DNA from: Casuarina equisetifolia
Lineage: Eukaryota; Streptophyta; Magnoliopsida; Fagales; Casuarinaceae
DNA length: 64,000 nucleotides
NCBI GenBank assembly: GCA_028551475.1
Contig: CM052359.1
Span: forward strand, 1,074,001 to 1,138,000
Direction: 5' to 3'
The notes below the pieces were generated by a model that was not told where the DNA came from, made no database searches, and was given only the letters and a program-made list of their open reading frames with translations. Both the position numbers and the translations under genes were made by a program. Positions within the stretch are counted from its first letter, which is position 1. Each line of letters opens with the position of its first letter. Positions 1 through 11,157 of this stretch are shown one piece after another.

Positions 1-1097
1 AACTCAAATATGCAAATCAGATCATCTAAGTGGTAGCTAATCACTTAAATATATTAAGATCAGTAACATGCAACTTCACATTCCTAAAATATCTCACAAA
101 ACACAAACAATCTCATCATTCATACATCATAATTAAGTTCCATCGTAGCTCTAACACAATAAATTAAAATAACATATTTACACAAATTAAATTAGTGCAA
201 AAACGTGAACAAAATATTCTGGAATTTAAAAACATTAAACTGTCACCAAAAATGTCTTCAAATCACAAAATAGATTGCACAAATCTACACATCAGGGGGA
301 GGAAATAAAGCTGTCTGGAAAACGGAAAGAAAACGAGCTGACACGTGCCATCATGCACTCTCGCACGCGCTGCCACGCGCCACCGTCCGCCGCCACGTGC
401 CACCGCCGTCCGCCGCTGGTCTTCACAAAAACTTCAGGAAAGGTAGATCGGGACGCCTAGATTGCAGATCTGTCGAGAAATCATGCAAATCCACCTTAGA
501 ACCGCGTAGATCTGACAGAAAGTGGACTAGGGGCTGCTGGAAATATGCTAGAAATCGGAACAACGGGGCTTGGACGGCGTTCGCACGTTCCAAGGTCCCT
601 TTATAACTGAAAATGCCAACAAATTCCAAGCAAAAGAAACCGGTTGGCATTCGCACTGCCGGTATCTCTTTTCTCCCTCTTTCTCGCCGGAAAACAACAC
701 CGGAAATGGACTTTTTCTCCCCTAGGTCGGTCGGCTTTCGCACGACCACCCCTCAATCGCGACCTTTTTCTCTCCTTTCAGTTTCTCGCTCTCCGCACGA
801 TAAAAGCCCGACGGCCTCGTTTTCCGTTTTCTATTTTTGTTTGTTCCTCACGTGCTTTCCTTTCTATTCTTCTTCTCTCTTTCCTCACATGACTTCCACG
901 TGCATACCCTTGTTTTCTTTTCTATTCCTTTTTCATGGTTTTCTACTTCTTTTTCTTCTTTTTCTTCTATTTTGAGTTTGCTGCATAAAATAAAAAAATA
1001 TACATAATTATCATTAAATACAAATATAATTTAATAAAAACTATATTAAATATAACCTAAAATAATAACAATAACTCCATATAAAATAGAGTTATCA
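1..1097 (-). repeat. 3' LTR of the Gypsy element (partial)
   Basis: This stretch aligns with 4706-5813. It includes a GC-rich block of CACGTG-type and CGC motifs around 340-420 and the pyrimidine-rich stretch 660-970. It ends with gagttatca at 1097. The first 508 bp of the LTR, corresponding to 4198-4705, are outside the window. Several substitutions and an indel near 370-420 separate the copies, so the insertion is not brand new. Reading frames inside it occur in both LTRs but resemble no protein and are treated as chance. Confidence 0.87.
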
Positions 1098-1110
1098 ATA
1101 CCCCCAAACT
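1098..1110 (-). other. Polypurine tract of the Gypsy element
   Basis: On the minus strand AGTTTGGGGG followed by TAT lies directly before the 3' LTR start (TGATAACT). This is the expected place for the plus-strand primer of an LTR retrotransposon. Confidence 0.8.
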
Positions 1111-1310
1111 TAACACTTTGCTCGTCCTCGAGCAAAAACTCTAAACAAAACATTATGATAACATAAAAAAAAAATTTACACAAAAAGCACAAGAAATTAC
1201 ACATAAAAAAAAACACTAAGCAACATATTCTAACAACACCACCAATCACTCTATGATATTCACCTAAACACCCCCAAACTTTAAATTTTGCTCGTCCTCA
1301 AGCAAAAGAA
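1101..1310 (-). repeat. Duplicated PPT plus hairpin module
   Basis: The ten bases cccccaaact occur at 1101-1110 and again at 1271-1280. Each is followed by a near-perfect inverted repeat: 1117-1136 has an 8-bp stem (tttgctcg / cgagcaaa) around a tcct loop, and 1286-1307 has the same with one G-T pair. A GAGGAC-AGCAAA hairpin before a G-rich PPT is a recurrent feature of plant Tat-type Gypsy elements; having it twice, about 170 bp apart, looks like a local tandem duplication. Confidence 0.75.
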
Positions 1311-3022
1311 CAAAACAACACATACAACCAATCCTTCCATGATATTCACCCATAATTGCTCAACTTAACAATTCAAAGAAAAACATAACTTTCATCCAAA
1401 CATTGCAATTGGTTTATAAGGTAAGATAAACTCTTAACTATGTTAACCACGTGTGTGTGTGTGTGTAAGTCTGCATTTTGTCTCAATTGCATGTACTCCA
1501 AATAGATTCACATTAATATGCAACCTCTCAAAATCTTTAACCAAACCTCATAGGTTTGCTTTTCATTCCTCTCTCCACTAATTTAAGTCAATCTAACTAA
1601 GAATCAATATGACTTTCATAAGCTTGTGATGTAAGGCTGGGTTAAGGGTAAGGTGGAACTCATTTAAGCTCAAATAACCCATGAACACATTACTTTCTGG
1701 GATCTTATCAAAACTTTAGCCCCTTGCTATCTTTTTACTCCATGAAAACTTAATCTCATTCTTTTCTGTCCAATAATGTTTTGACACTAACAGAAAGCCA
1801 CAATCATGTGTGCAAGAATAAAGCAAAAACAAAAACACGTATAGCCACCTCAATCCTCTCTTATCAATGATATTCAACAATAATGCTCAAAGATATCCTT
1901 TAGAGAACTATGTGGCTTGAATCCTAAAGCAAATGTTTCTTTTTTTTTTTTCTTCTTCTTCTTTTTTTTTTATTTTTTTATTTGCATTTGCATAAACATT
2001 TACAAAAACAACAAATTGCGTCACACATAATCATTCCAATCAATTGCTTCCCATACCACATCCTTCTCCTTGACTTCTCTCATGCTCAAATCAACTTGTA
2101 CACACCAGAAGTCAATATGTTCATAGGAATAGGACAATAAGACAAATTGATCAAAAGGCTAAGGGATATATATGCAGGTGTCATTTAACAAAATCAGGAT
2201 AAGACAAGGCTCAGCGGGGTGACTGGGGATAAGTAAACAAGGTTAGCTTCAAAAGCTCAATCGATCCAAAGATGGCCTAAATCATTTTCTTAGTCAGATG
2301 CAACTTAGGATTTCGCCTCAAGAGAAAATCAAGCAAATTCTAAGATCTGGGTGAGATCCAAGAAATCACATACTTCACATGCATGTTCTCTAGAGATACA
2401 CACAATTTCAAGAAAAAGCAGACTTTTAGTGCTCAATAAGTGAATCAACATAATCAGAATCACACTTACATCATACCACAATTACAAGTTTGAACAAAAT
2501 CTACATCTCCCTAAGAATCGCCAAGAATTCACAATAAAAAATCCAATCATAGAAATCATGGTCCAACACAAGAAAAAGATTTTACACAAAAAAAAAAATA
2601 GACTTTCTAACACAACTTTTAACACAAAACAGAAAATTTTAACACAACACTTCCAACAAAACATACAACACTTCCAATACACTCCCAATACACTTCCAAC
2701 ACAACCACAACTACCACAATACACAACCTCCAACACAACCCAACAAAACAACACACTTCCAACAATAGCAGCAGCACCCTCAAACTTAAATGAAGCATTC
2801 TCCTCAATGATAAAAGAAAATGAAGCAATAGTAAGGAAAGAACAAGGAAAACTCCCCTGATTGCAGGTTGTCAAAATGGAATTGTGATGAGCATATGGTG
2901 ATAGCCTTCTAACCAAACTGCTAACAAAATATTTCTAACTAAATGACCATAAAGTACTTAGGTTGACTCCCAAGGAGCGCTTGCTTTATAGTTTTCAGCC
3001 AAACTATCCTCCACATTGCTAC
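1311..3022. other. Internal non-coding spacer of the Gypsy element
   Basis: I see no protein-like reading frame. It contains a GT microsatellite (about 1450-1467), a pyrimidine/poly-T block (1937-1982) and a low-complexity run of repeated aacac-acttcc words at 2600-2770, which generates long but meaningless frames on both strands. In an autonomous relative this space would hold pol. Confidence 0.6.
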
Positions 3023-3990
3023 TCAAAGAGGATGGAACTCCAATAGTTTAGGAGACAGCTTGTGTCGTTTGATGGTTGTGCATTCTTCGATCAGCACAAC
3101 TGTCTCATATATTTCCAGCTTCCTTTTGTTCTCCAGTATCTTTTTCAAAAATTCTTCACAACTAGGTATTTGAACTGGAGTATCTGCAAAAGGAATGTTA
3201 ATGTGCAGTTTTAAAGATATATCAAGGAATTCCAAAAACTACTTATCTTTAACGCATTGCTAGAATCTTTGGGTAGATGGAGTTGGAGGCGTAAGGGACT
3301 TATGAATTGCTAAAACAAGGTTGTTCTTTGGTGCCTCCTCAAGTTGTATGCTGACCTCTTTATCTATTTCTTCAAAAATTTCATTGTCAACATCATCTTT
3401 TACTACTTGGTTGCCACTTGTTAGGATTATTGCCTTCGCGGTATCCATAGGGCTTTTCTCCACTTCGCTAGGCAAAGGACCCTTCTGAATCTCTGAGATC
3501 ATATTGATAAGCTGACTCATCTGCACTTCTAATCTTCAGATTGAAGCATCTTGTCTCTGAAAGCTCTTTTCTTGATTCTGAAATCTTGCTTCAGTCCTCT
3601 CTGTAAAGTTCTGTGTGGTGATGGCCAGCTCACTGATCATGTTCTCAAAATTAGGTTTCACCTCTTCTATTTGCCTAAATGTTGGTTGCGGTCTTATCTC
3701 ATTTGAATTACTCCATGTACAAGTTTGATGGTTGTACCATCCCGGATTGTACGAGTTGGAGTAATAGTCATTTTGTGACCTACTAGGAATCCCAACAAAA
3801 TTAACATAATCATTATAATAAACATAGGGGTTACCTACTTGACATTTCGTGCTCTCATGTGCACCACCACAAAATTCACAAAATCTATTCATCAGGAACA
3901 CTTCCCATTCGGCACATGAGTCTGCGAGGGTATTTACATTATGTGTTGGCTCAATCTCAAAGTAGTTTGCCTGACTTGCAGGCCTTTGAA
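3023..3990 (-). pseudogene. Gypsy gag / protease-start relic
   Basis: Minus-strand reading gives an acidic gag segment, then a CCHC-like motif CEFCGGAHESTKC with downstream Tyr/Asn-rich sequence at about 3890-3760, as in plant Ty3/Gypsy Gag. After a short glutamine-rich helix the frame breaks near 3530. It resumes at 3526-3260, and a last piece (3235-3023) contains the SCEEFLKKILENKRKLE and TVVLIEECTTI motifs typical of the gag-protease junction in Athila/Tat elements. The protease catalytic triad and everything downstream are missing. At least two frame breaks and an early stop make this non-coding today. Upstream of about 3990 the Gag N-terminus is not recognisable. Confidence 0.8.
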
Positions 3991-4173
3991 AGCTTGATGT
4001 GGCATTCCAAAATGTTGGTGCAGCATAGTCTTTTAGGAGTCTACGTGAACCATCATTGTTCTCCCTCTTTCTTTTCTGTAAGAAAATAAAAATAAAGTAA
4101 AATAAAGCAATAAAAGCTAGATTAAACTAAAAAGCTATTCAGTATTAATATTAATCAGTAGTAAAACAACCAA

Positions 4174-4191
4174 TCTCCGGCAACGGCGTCA
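4174..4191 (-). other. Primer-binding site, tRNA-Asp type
   Basis: The plus strand tctccggcaacggcgtca matches the 3' end of plant tRNA-Asp(GTC), including CCA, at 16 of 18 positions by my recollection of that tRNA. It begins six bases inside the LTR boundary at 4198, the expected PBS position for the minus-strand element. Confidence 0.78.
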
Positions 4192-4197
4192 AAAACT

Positions 4198-5813
4198 TGT
4201 TCGTTGAAATTCTACATGCAAGTGTACATGTCGAACAAGTAATATAATGATAAGTACAGATATCGTCCCACGAAGACTGGTGTTCACTAAACTAATTAAT
4301 TACTAATGGTGAATAGACTCTAAAGTTTATCTAGCCAACCAAAATGATAAAACATGAATTTAATAACTAAATTAATCTAGAATTGATAAACGAAATGTGC
4401 TAGAGCTTCCGATTTCACCTAATTACTCAGTACAAATGCTGATCATTTGTACTTGCAAGATTTATTCTATTCATGTGATGGCGGAATTCCCTAATGTATT
4501 CACTACCCTATGTCTAAGGTGTAGCAAACCTACTTCATTCATTAATTCATTATATGTCTACATACGAATTAAATGAACTAAATGCATTAAGATTTGTGAA
4601 TATTTCAGTTTGCACCCAAAGCCACACAAATCATATGGTATAGTTCTATCCATATTAATCTATGGTTGCATATTACATGAAGTAACTGCATATCGTCGTC
4701 GTTCAAACTCAAATATGCAAATCAGATCATCTAAGTGGTAATTAATCACTTAAATGCATTAAGATCAATAACATACAACTTCACATTCCTAAAATATCTC
4801 ACAAAACACAAACAATCTCATCATTCATACATCATAATCAAGTTCCATCGTAACTCTAACACAATAAATTAAAATAACATATTTACACAAATTAAATTAG
4901 TACAAAAACGTGAACAAAATATTCTGAATTTAAAAACATTAAGTTGTCACCAAAAATGTCTTCAAATCACAAAATAGAATACACAAATCTACACATCAGG
5001 GGGAGGAAATGAAGCTGTCTGGAAAATGGAAAGAAAACGAGCTGACACGTCCCATCACGCGCTCTCGCACGCGCTGCCACGAGCCGATGACACGTGCCGC
5101 CGTCCGTTGCCACACACAGCCACCGTCCGCCGCCAGTCTTCACAGAAACTTCAGGAAAGGTAGATCGGGACGCCTAGATTGCAGATCTGTCGAGAAATCA
5201 TGCAAATCCACCTTAGAACCACGTAGATATGACGGAAAGTGGACTAGGGGCCGCTGGAAATATGCTAGAAATCGGAACAACGGGGCTTGGACGGCGTTCG
5301 CACGTTCCAGGGTCCCTTTATAACTGAAAATGCCAACAAATTCCAAGCAGAAGAAACCGGTTGGCGTTCGCACTGCTGGTCTCTCTTTTCTCCCTCTTTC
5401 TCGCAGGAAAACGACACCAGAAATGGACTTTTTCTCCCCTGGGTCGGTCGGCTTTCGCACGACCACCCTCAATCGCGACCTTTTTCTCTCTTTTCAGTTT
5501 CTCGCTCTCCGCACGATAAAAGCCCGACGGCCTCGTTTTCCGTTTTCTATTTTTGTTCGTTCCTCACGTGCTTTCCTTTCTATTCTTCTTCTCTCTTTCC
5601 TCACATGACTTCCACGTGCATTCCCTTGTTTTCTTTTCTATTCCTTTTTCATGGTTTTCTACTTCTTTTTCTTCTTTTTCTTCTATTTTGAGTTTGCTGC
5701 ATAAAATAACAAAATATACATAATTATCATTAAATACAAATATAATTTAATAAAAACTATATTAAATATAACCTAAAATAATAACAATAACTCTATATAA
5801 AATAGAGTTATCA
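4198..5813 (-). repeat. 5' LTR of the Gypsy element (complete)
   Basis: The LTR is about 1616 bp and runs, on the plus strand, from tgttcgttgaaa to gagttatca, so it has TG...CA ends. Its right 1.1 kb duplicates 1-1097. The end beside the PBS holds the conserved-looking block at 4200-4290 (tgtacatgtcgaacaag, tatcgtccca) often seen in plant Gypsy LTRs. Confidence 0.87.
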
Positions 5814-5819
5814 CTTGGC

Positions 5820-6284
5820 CTACCTTATATTATGGTGTGCATTCTTTCCCCTCAGGTGGTAACTTATTTTCCGCAAACAGTCAATAGATTCAAGATGTAC
5901 ACTAAATTTGCATTAAGTGCATTCTAGGGCCACACCTCTAAGAAAATGTTCGCCACAAGCATCACAATTAAGGGAGGAGTCAACCCTTGTCCGAATAAAA
6001 GTGAGAAAATGCTTGTGATCAAGACTATTGTAAGTATTTCTAATCTTAATATATGAAAAACTTTTATGAACACATTCAATGTGAGCAAAAAAATTGCACT
6101 TTGAACAACAATAGAACCAATGTTCTGGATTTCTCTCTCTTTTGCAAACTAAGCAATAGTGTTCTCCAGACTCATCTTCAACAGCATAGCTAAGTGTGAG
6201 GAGATGCTTGTCATGTTCATGTCTAACCTCGAGTGGAAAAGATACACAATTATAACATAATAAATAATCACAATCAGTGTATGA
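5820..6284 (-). pseudogene. DC1-domain protein pseudogene, 3' part
   Basis: This is the C-terminal half of a cysteine/histidine-rich C1-like (DC1) protein, a plant-specific zinc-binding family with roles mostly inferred from stress and hormone responses. Reading from 6284 downward gives TDCDYLLCYNC, then HYCLVCKRERNPEHWFYCC with CNFFAHIEC, then LNCDACGEHFLRG. These are the repeated C-x2-C ... H-x2-C zinc knuckles. A TAA stop lies inside the last knuckle (before 5913); the frame then continues recognisably (CKFSVHLES) to a stop at 5820, six bases from the Gypsy LTR. The Copia element at 6285 separates it from its 5' half; the zinc motif on this side lacks its first cysteine pair, which lies at 11560-11575. 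Confidence 0.82.
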
Positions 6285-6693
6285 TGTTAAAGGACACGTC
6301 ACCACCACGTGGCACCACGTTAGCGCCACGTTCGCAGACCAACCACGTCAGTGCCAACCCTAGCAGAACTGGGTGACCCGAAATGAACGCGTAACCCACT
6401 TCATGACCCGGTTCCGCCCACACTAGCACTCGTCGCTCTCCTCCGAAGATCTCTCCAGCGTTGCCGAACGATTTCCTTCCATACTTGTTAGGATCTATTT
6501 TGTAAAGCTTTTGTTTTTTGTAAATCGTTGTTTATAGATATATTTTGTAATCACTTTGAAAAGAATCATCGGGAAATTTCAATCAATCGAGGCTTTCTCA
6601 AATCTAGGGTTTTTTAATGTTTTTGTCAATTCATCTTCTCCTCCGTTGGAATCAAAATTCCGGCAATACAATCTGGTCTTACTCATTCTTTCA
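6285..6693 (+). repeat. Copia 5' LTR
   Basis: 409 bp, TG...CA ends. It contains several CACGTGG/CACGT motifs (6303-6350) and a short T-rich region with tagatata (about 6535). It is matched by 11158-11538. Confidence 0.93.
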
Positions 6694-6708
6694 TGGTATC
6701 AACGAGCC
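6694..6708 (+). other. Copia primer-binding site (initiator tRNA-Met type)
   Basis: TGGTATCAACGAGCC directly abuts the LTR end. The usual Copia PBS is TGGTATCAGAGCC, complementary to the 3' end of initiator tRNA-Met; this copy has a small insertion/substitution. Confidence 0.75.
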
Positions 6709-6740
6709 ACACCGGCTAACACCTTCTTCCTATCCGAACA

Positions 6741-7720
6741 ATGGCCCCTAATCTCATCCCTGAATCCACCGATTCTTCCGCCCTTCCCGAATTTCCCACC
6801 ATGCCACCCATTACCACCTCTTCTCAACCCGCCGCCCCATCCCCGTCCCTCCAGGAGCGTTTCAACGGTTCCAACTTCGTCGTGTGGCGGACACAACTTC
6901 TTCCTTTTCTCCTCTCCCACCGTTTGCTTCCCATTCTAAAAGGAATGAAACCTACCCCTCCCCACACCCTCCCCACAACAGATGACCCCGAAAAACCCAA
7001 CCCTACCTACACCAACTGGCTCATCCGCGACCAGACGACTCTGAGTTGGATTTTGACGACCTCTAACAACACAATTGTCACCCAACTCTTTGATCTCCAG
7101 TCGTCGACTGCCGCATGGACTTTCCTTTGGAAATCTTACGCCACCCAATCCTCCGCCCATGCTTCCTCTCTTCACTTCCAGCTTCACACCATCATGAAGG
7201 GCTCTCAGTCTGTGATCAAGTTCCTTCATGAGGTGAAATCTCTCTTGGATCAGTTGGCCGCCATCAACGTCAAGATTGACGACGATGAGTATATCGGCCA
7301 ACTTTTCCAAGGGTTAGGGAATGATTATGACACCCTAGCCACCACCGTCTCCATCCAATACAAGACGAACCCCCTCACCCGTGAGGCCATTCACGGCCAA
7401 ATTCTCACCCAAGAAGGCCGCTTACGTAGCCCTGGCATTGCTGCTGTCTCACCGGTGGCGTTCGCTAATTACCAAGGTTCCTTTCATGGGCAACCCACAC
7501 CGACTCGCTCCTTTGTCACCTACCCAACAACTCTACTTCTCGCCCAGCCCACCCCTCATCCAACCTGCTCGCCAAGCCGGCCTTCTCCTGACTCCACCTA
7601 CTCCGGCCTGGCCCAATCGCTCAAACCCGCGAGGCTGACGCAAAAATGGGCCCTTTTGCGGGTTATGCAAATGGGCCGAACACCACGTGTCCAGTTGCCC
7701 AGAGCGGTTCAACCAGCAGT
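6741..7720 (+). pseudogene. Copia gag (nucleocapsid) region
   Basis: ATG at 6741 lies 48 bases after the LTR. The frame carries the Copia Gag core: FNGSNFVVWRTQLLPFL, a TLSWI helix and LFQGLGNDYD. It runs in phase to about 7450. Farther on, the expected CX2CX4HX4C zinc knuckle (CGLCKWAEHHVSSC, 7655-7699) is in another frame, so a frameshift lies between about 7450 and 7640. After the knuckle a proline/tyrosine/histidine-rich tail with four to five imperfect repeats (HAHYxY, HPYHSYPTPYHT) runs to about 8040. Confidence 0.85.
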
Positions 7721-8114
7721 TCAACCCGCCCCCCCACCACTCGGCCCAAAACCCGCATAACCCGCATGCCCACTTCACTTCCCCTACGCCCTACCACACC
7801 GGATCCTCTACTCCACCTCCCCACTACAACTATCCTGCACCTTCCCCTATTGAATCCCTCTCTCCTCCGCATGCCCACTATGGCTACCATGTGCCTTACC
7901 CCACTGAATCCCACCCCTCTCTGCATGCCCACTATAGCTACGGTGCACCTTCACACACCGAATCACCCCCTCCCCTGCATCCCTACCATAGTTATCCTAC
8001 ACCTTACCACACTGGATTCGGCCCCCTCAACTTACCTAACTTCTCTCCCCCTCCTTTGCCCACTATGGCCCACCTAATCCCCCTCCTTCCACTCTTGACA
8101 CTGCCTCTTGGCTT

Positions 8115-9360
8115 CCCAATTTTGGTGCCTCTCATCATGCCACTGACTCCACCACCGGTCTCACTCATGTGACCCCATACACTGGATCTCAACAACTTAC
8201 TGTCGGTGATGGGGTCTCTCTCCCTATCACCCACACAGGTACTCTTTGCACTCCCACCTTTACTTTGTCCCATGTTTTAGTTGTTCCCTCCATAACCAAA
8301 AATTTTCTCTCTGTCTCTCAATTTACTTCCGAGAATAACTGTCATTTCCTTTTTTCTCCTACTCACTTTTGGGCTATCTCATCCCATTCGGGATAGGTCC
8401 TCCTCCACGGAATGCTTAATCGTGGCCTCTACCACACCACTACACCTGATGTTCCATGTCCTCCCCATGCTTTTATTGCCTCTAGTCCTCGTAGTCTCTC
8501 TCTCTGGCATCGCCGTCTTGGGCACCCCTCTGCAATTATTCTTCTTTCGTTTTGAAGACTTCCTCAATCAAATACACCTCCCCCCTGATCCCCCTTGTAT
8601 GGCATGTGTTCTTAGTAAGAATCACCGCCACCGCCACCCCACTTCCCCTTCTAGATCGTCTTCCCCGCTACAATTAGTTCATTTTCATATTTAGGGTCCT
8701 GCTCCCATTGACTCTTTTCATGGCAATAAATATTATGTGTATTTCATTGATGATTTTTCCCGATTTACTTGGCTATACACTTTCTCTACTCGCTCTCATT
8801 TCTTTAATATTTTCATTGCCTTCCACAAATTTGTTGAAAATCAACTGAATGGCCGCCTCCAAGCTATTCAGTGTGATGGTGCTCCCAAGTTTCTCTCTAC
8901 AGCGTTCCTTGCCTATCTTCAACAACATGGCATTCATCAGCGCCTCTCCTGGCCCTACTCACCCTTTTAGAATGGTGCCGCTGAACGTAAACACTGGCAT
9001 ATTGTGGAGACTAGACTCACTCTCCTCACCCAGGCAGCTATTCCACCTCATTTTTGGGACTTTGCTTTTGAGACAACGGTGTTCCTCATCAACCGCCTCC
9101 CGACTCTCATGCTCAACAATCGTTCCCCATGGCAGATGTTGTTTCACCATCTTCTCGATATCTCCTACCTCCGGGTATTCGGATGTGTTGTATTCCCCTA
9201 CCTTCTCCCCTATGCTCCCTATAAGCTCGCTCCATGCTCTCAGGCCTACATCTTCCTTAGCTACCCTCCAGGCTATCGAGGCTACTGTTTCCATAATCCC
9301 CAGACTCGGTTCATCTTTATTATTGTCAATGCAATCTTCCATGAAAAGGTATTCCCTTAT
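8115..9360 (+). pseudogene. Copia protease and integrase region
   Basis: The protease region is degraded: at 8140-8240 THVTPYTGSQQLTVGDG is recognisable but the catalytic D-[ST]-G-A is scrambled. Next come LSHVLVVPSITKNFLSVSQF and the GAG-pre-integrase region. The integrase core starts near 8737 with FIDDFSRFTWLY (first Asp) and AIQCDGAPKF (second Asp), followed by NGAAERKH (Glu). Two in-frame stops interrupt it: TAG at 8692-8694 where Trp is expected, and TAG at 8968-8970 where Gln is expected. From 9004 the C-terminal half (INRLPTL, LRVFGCV, YRGYCF) is readable. Confidence 0.88.
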
Positions 9361-9665
9361 CACCAACCCCCTCCTTCCTCACCCTCCCCCCCATCACCCA
9401 TTATTGTCCCTATCCCTGTCCCGGTACCACCTCCTATACTCCCATCTTCCACAGAAAGCCACCCTAATACTGAGTCTTCCCCTCCCCCCCACCCCCGTCT
9501 CCCCCTGCTCCCCTACCTCGCCCAATCACCCGACTTCAGGATGGGACCCTTGCCCACCACACACTCACCCGTCACCATACCTATGCCCTTACTACTTCTG
9601 CCCATCCTCACCCAAAGCCCACTTGCTACACCCAGGCTGTTCGTGACCCCCGGTGGCATGAAGCT

Positions 9666-11142
9666 ATGGCTGTCGGGTACTCTGCTCTCATCCACAATGG
9701 CACTTGTACCCTGGTTTCCCCGCCCCTTGACATCCGTCCCACTGGCTACAAGTGGATCTTTAAGGTCAAGCTTCACTCGAATGGTTCTCTTGAATGCTAC
9801 AAGGCTCGCCTTGTAGCCAAAGGCTTTCATCAACAAGAGGGCATTGACTTCACGAAAACCTTCAGCCCCGTCGCCAAGCCCGTTACTGTTCACACAGTTC
9901 TCTCTCTTGCCTACTCCCATGGTTGGACTATTCGTCAACTGGATGTCTCCAATGCCTTTCTTCATGGCCATCTCAATGACGTGGTATACATACAGCAACC
10001 TCCAGGCCTTGTTGATCTCGATCAACCCTCCCATGTGTGTCGTCTTCACCGCTCCCTTTACGGCCTTAAACAGGCCCCTCGAGCATGGTACCAGCGGTTG
10101 AGCTCCTTTCACACCTCCATTGGCTTTGTGATCTCTACTGCTGACACCTCTTTGTTCACTCGCCACACTCCCCGATACAGCATCATCCTTCTAATTTATG
10201 TTGATGACATTATTCTCACAGGGTCCCCCCAGGCCCCCATTGCTGCTCTTTTACAAATTCTCCAACAAGAGTTTACTCTTAAGGACCTCCGCCTTATTCA
10301 TTACTTCATTGGTGTTAAGGTGCAACCTACCTCTGATGGCCTTCTCCTTCATCAGGCTAAGTTTACACATGACACCCTTGCTCGTACTAAGATGACGGAT
10401 GCCAAAGCCGTCTCCACTCCCTACACCACCGATGAGCCGCTCTCTTTATGGAGTGGCGAGCCCCTTGATGATCTCGTTCTCTACAGCAGTATTGTTGATG
10501 CTCTTCAGTATCTTACCCTCACTCAGCCGAACATTGCCTATGCTGTTAACATCGCCTGCCAGTTTCTGCATCAACCTACAACTACTCATTCGCAAGCTGT
10601 GAAATGCATTTTACACTACTTGGCTAACACTCCACGCCTAGGTCTTCTTCTCACTCGCTGCCCCTCCACTACTCTTCATGCCTTCTCTGATGCTGGGTGG
10701 ACTGGTGATCGTGATGATCGGCACTCCGTCGGTGGTTTCTGCATCTTCTTGGGCAAGAATCTTATCTCCTGGAGCTCTCATAAGCAACGCACTGTCGCCC
10801 GTTCCAACACCGAAGCCGAGTACAAATCCCTTGCTGACACCATTGCTGAACTTATGTGGATTGAATATCTCCTTCATGATTTCTATGCTCTACCGCCACA
10901 TTCCCTGACTTTCTGGTGTGACAATCTCTTTGCTCTATACTTAACTGCTAATCCGGTCTTTCATGCTCGCACTAAACACATTGAGATTGACTTTCACTTT
11001 GTTTGAGAACATCTTGCTCGTGGTCAACTTCACCTCCAGTTCATCTCCACTGTCAACCAGCCAGCAGACATCTTCACTAAAGGTCTCTCCTCAACTCGCT
11101 TTCGTCTTCTTCGCTCTAAGCTGACGGTGCAATTTGCCCCTT
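9666..11142 (+). pseudogene. Copia reverse transcriptase and RNase H region
   Basis: A long open frame to 11006 encodes the RT: GYKWIFKVKLHSNGSLE, YKARLVAKGF, QLDVSNAFLHG (first catalytic Asp), SLYGLKQAPRAWY, and IYVDDIILTG (the YVDD active site, about 10195-10220). RNase H follows: FSDAGWTGDRDDRHSVGG, ISWSSHKQ, SNTEAEYKSLA, FWCDNLFALYL and HARTKHIEIDFHFV. A TGA at 11004-11006 interrupts where CGA (Arg) is usual; the remaining HLARGQL...NQPADIFTKGLS tail is still readable to about 11142. This is the best preserved part of the element. Confidence 0.93.
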
Positions 11143-11157
11143 CAGCTTGCGGGGGGA

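Larger units (their letters stand above)
1..5813 (-). mobile_element. Non-autonomous Ty3/Gypsy element (gag only), left LTR cut by window edge
   Basis: Two direct repeats, 1-1097 and 4706-5813, match over their whole length and flank about 3.1 kb of internal DNA. Read on the minus strand the right-hand LTR (TGATAACT...CGAACA) is the 5' LTR. It is followed by a primer-binding site resembling the 3' end of plant tRNA-Asp (4174-4191), a gag/protease-start relic (3990-3023) and a purine tract AGTTTGGGGG at 1110-1101 next to the left LTR. No reverse transcriptase, RNase H or integrase is visible, so the element would need enzymes from a relative. The tRNA-Asp primer and the conserved hairpin before the PPT fit the Tat/Athila/Ogre side of plant Gypsy. 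The right-hand flank is 5814-5818 (cttgg); the left target-site copy lies outside the window. Confidence 0.88.

Noticed and set aside
423-975. Overlapping open frames on both strands in the left LTR (and their twins at 5009-5691)
   Set aside because: They lie in the GC-rich and pyrimidine-rich parts of the two LTRs, differ by frameshifts between the copies and show no protein motif.
2482-2916. Opposite open frames of 144 and 100 codons
   Set aside because: They are generated by the repeated aacac/acttcc low-complexity run; composition is extreme and there is no domain.
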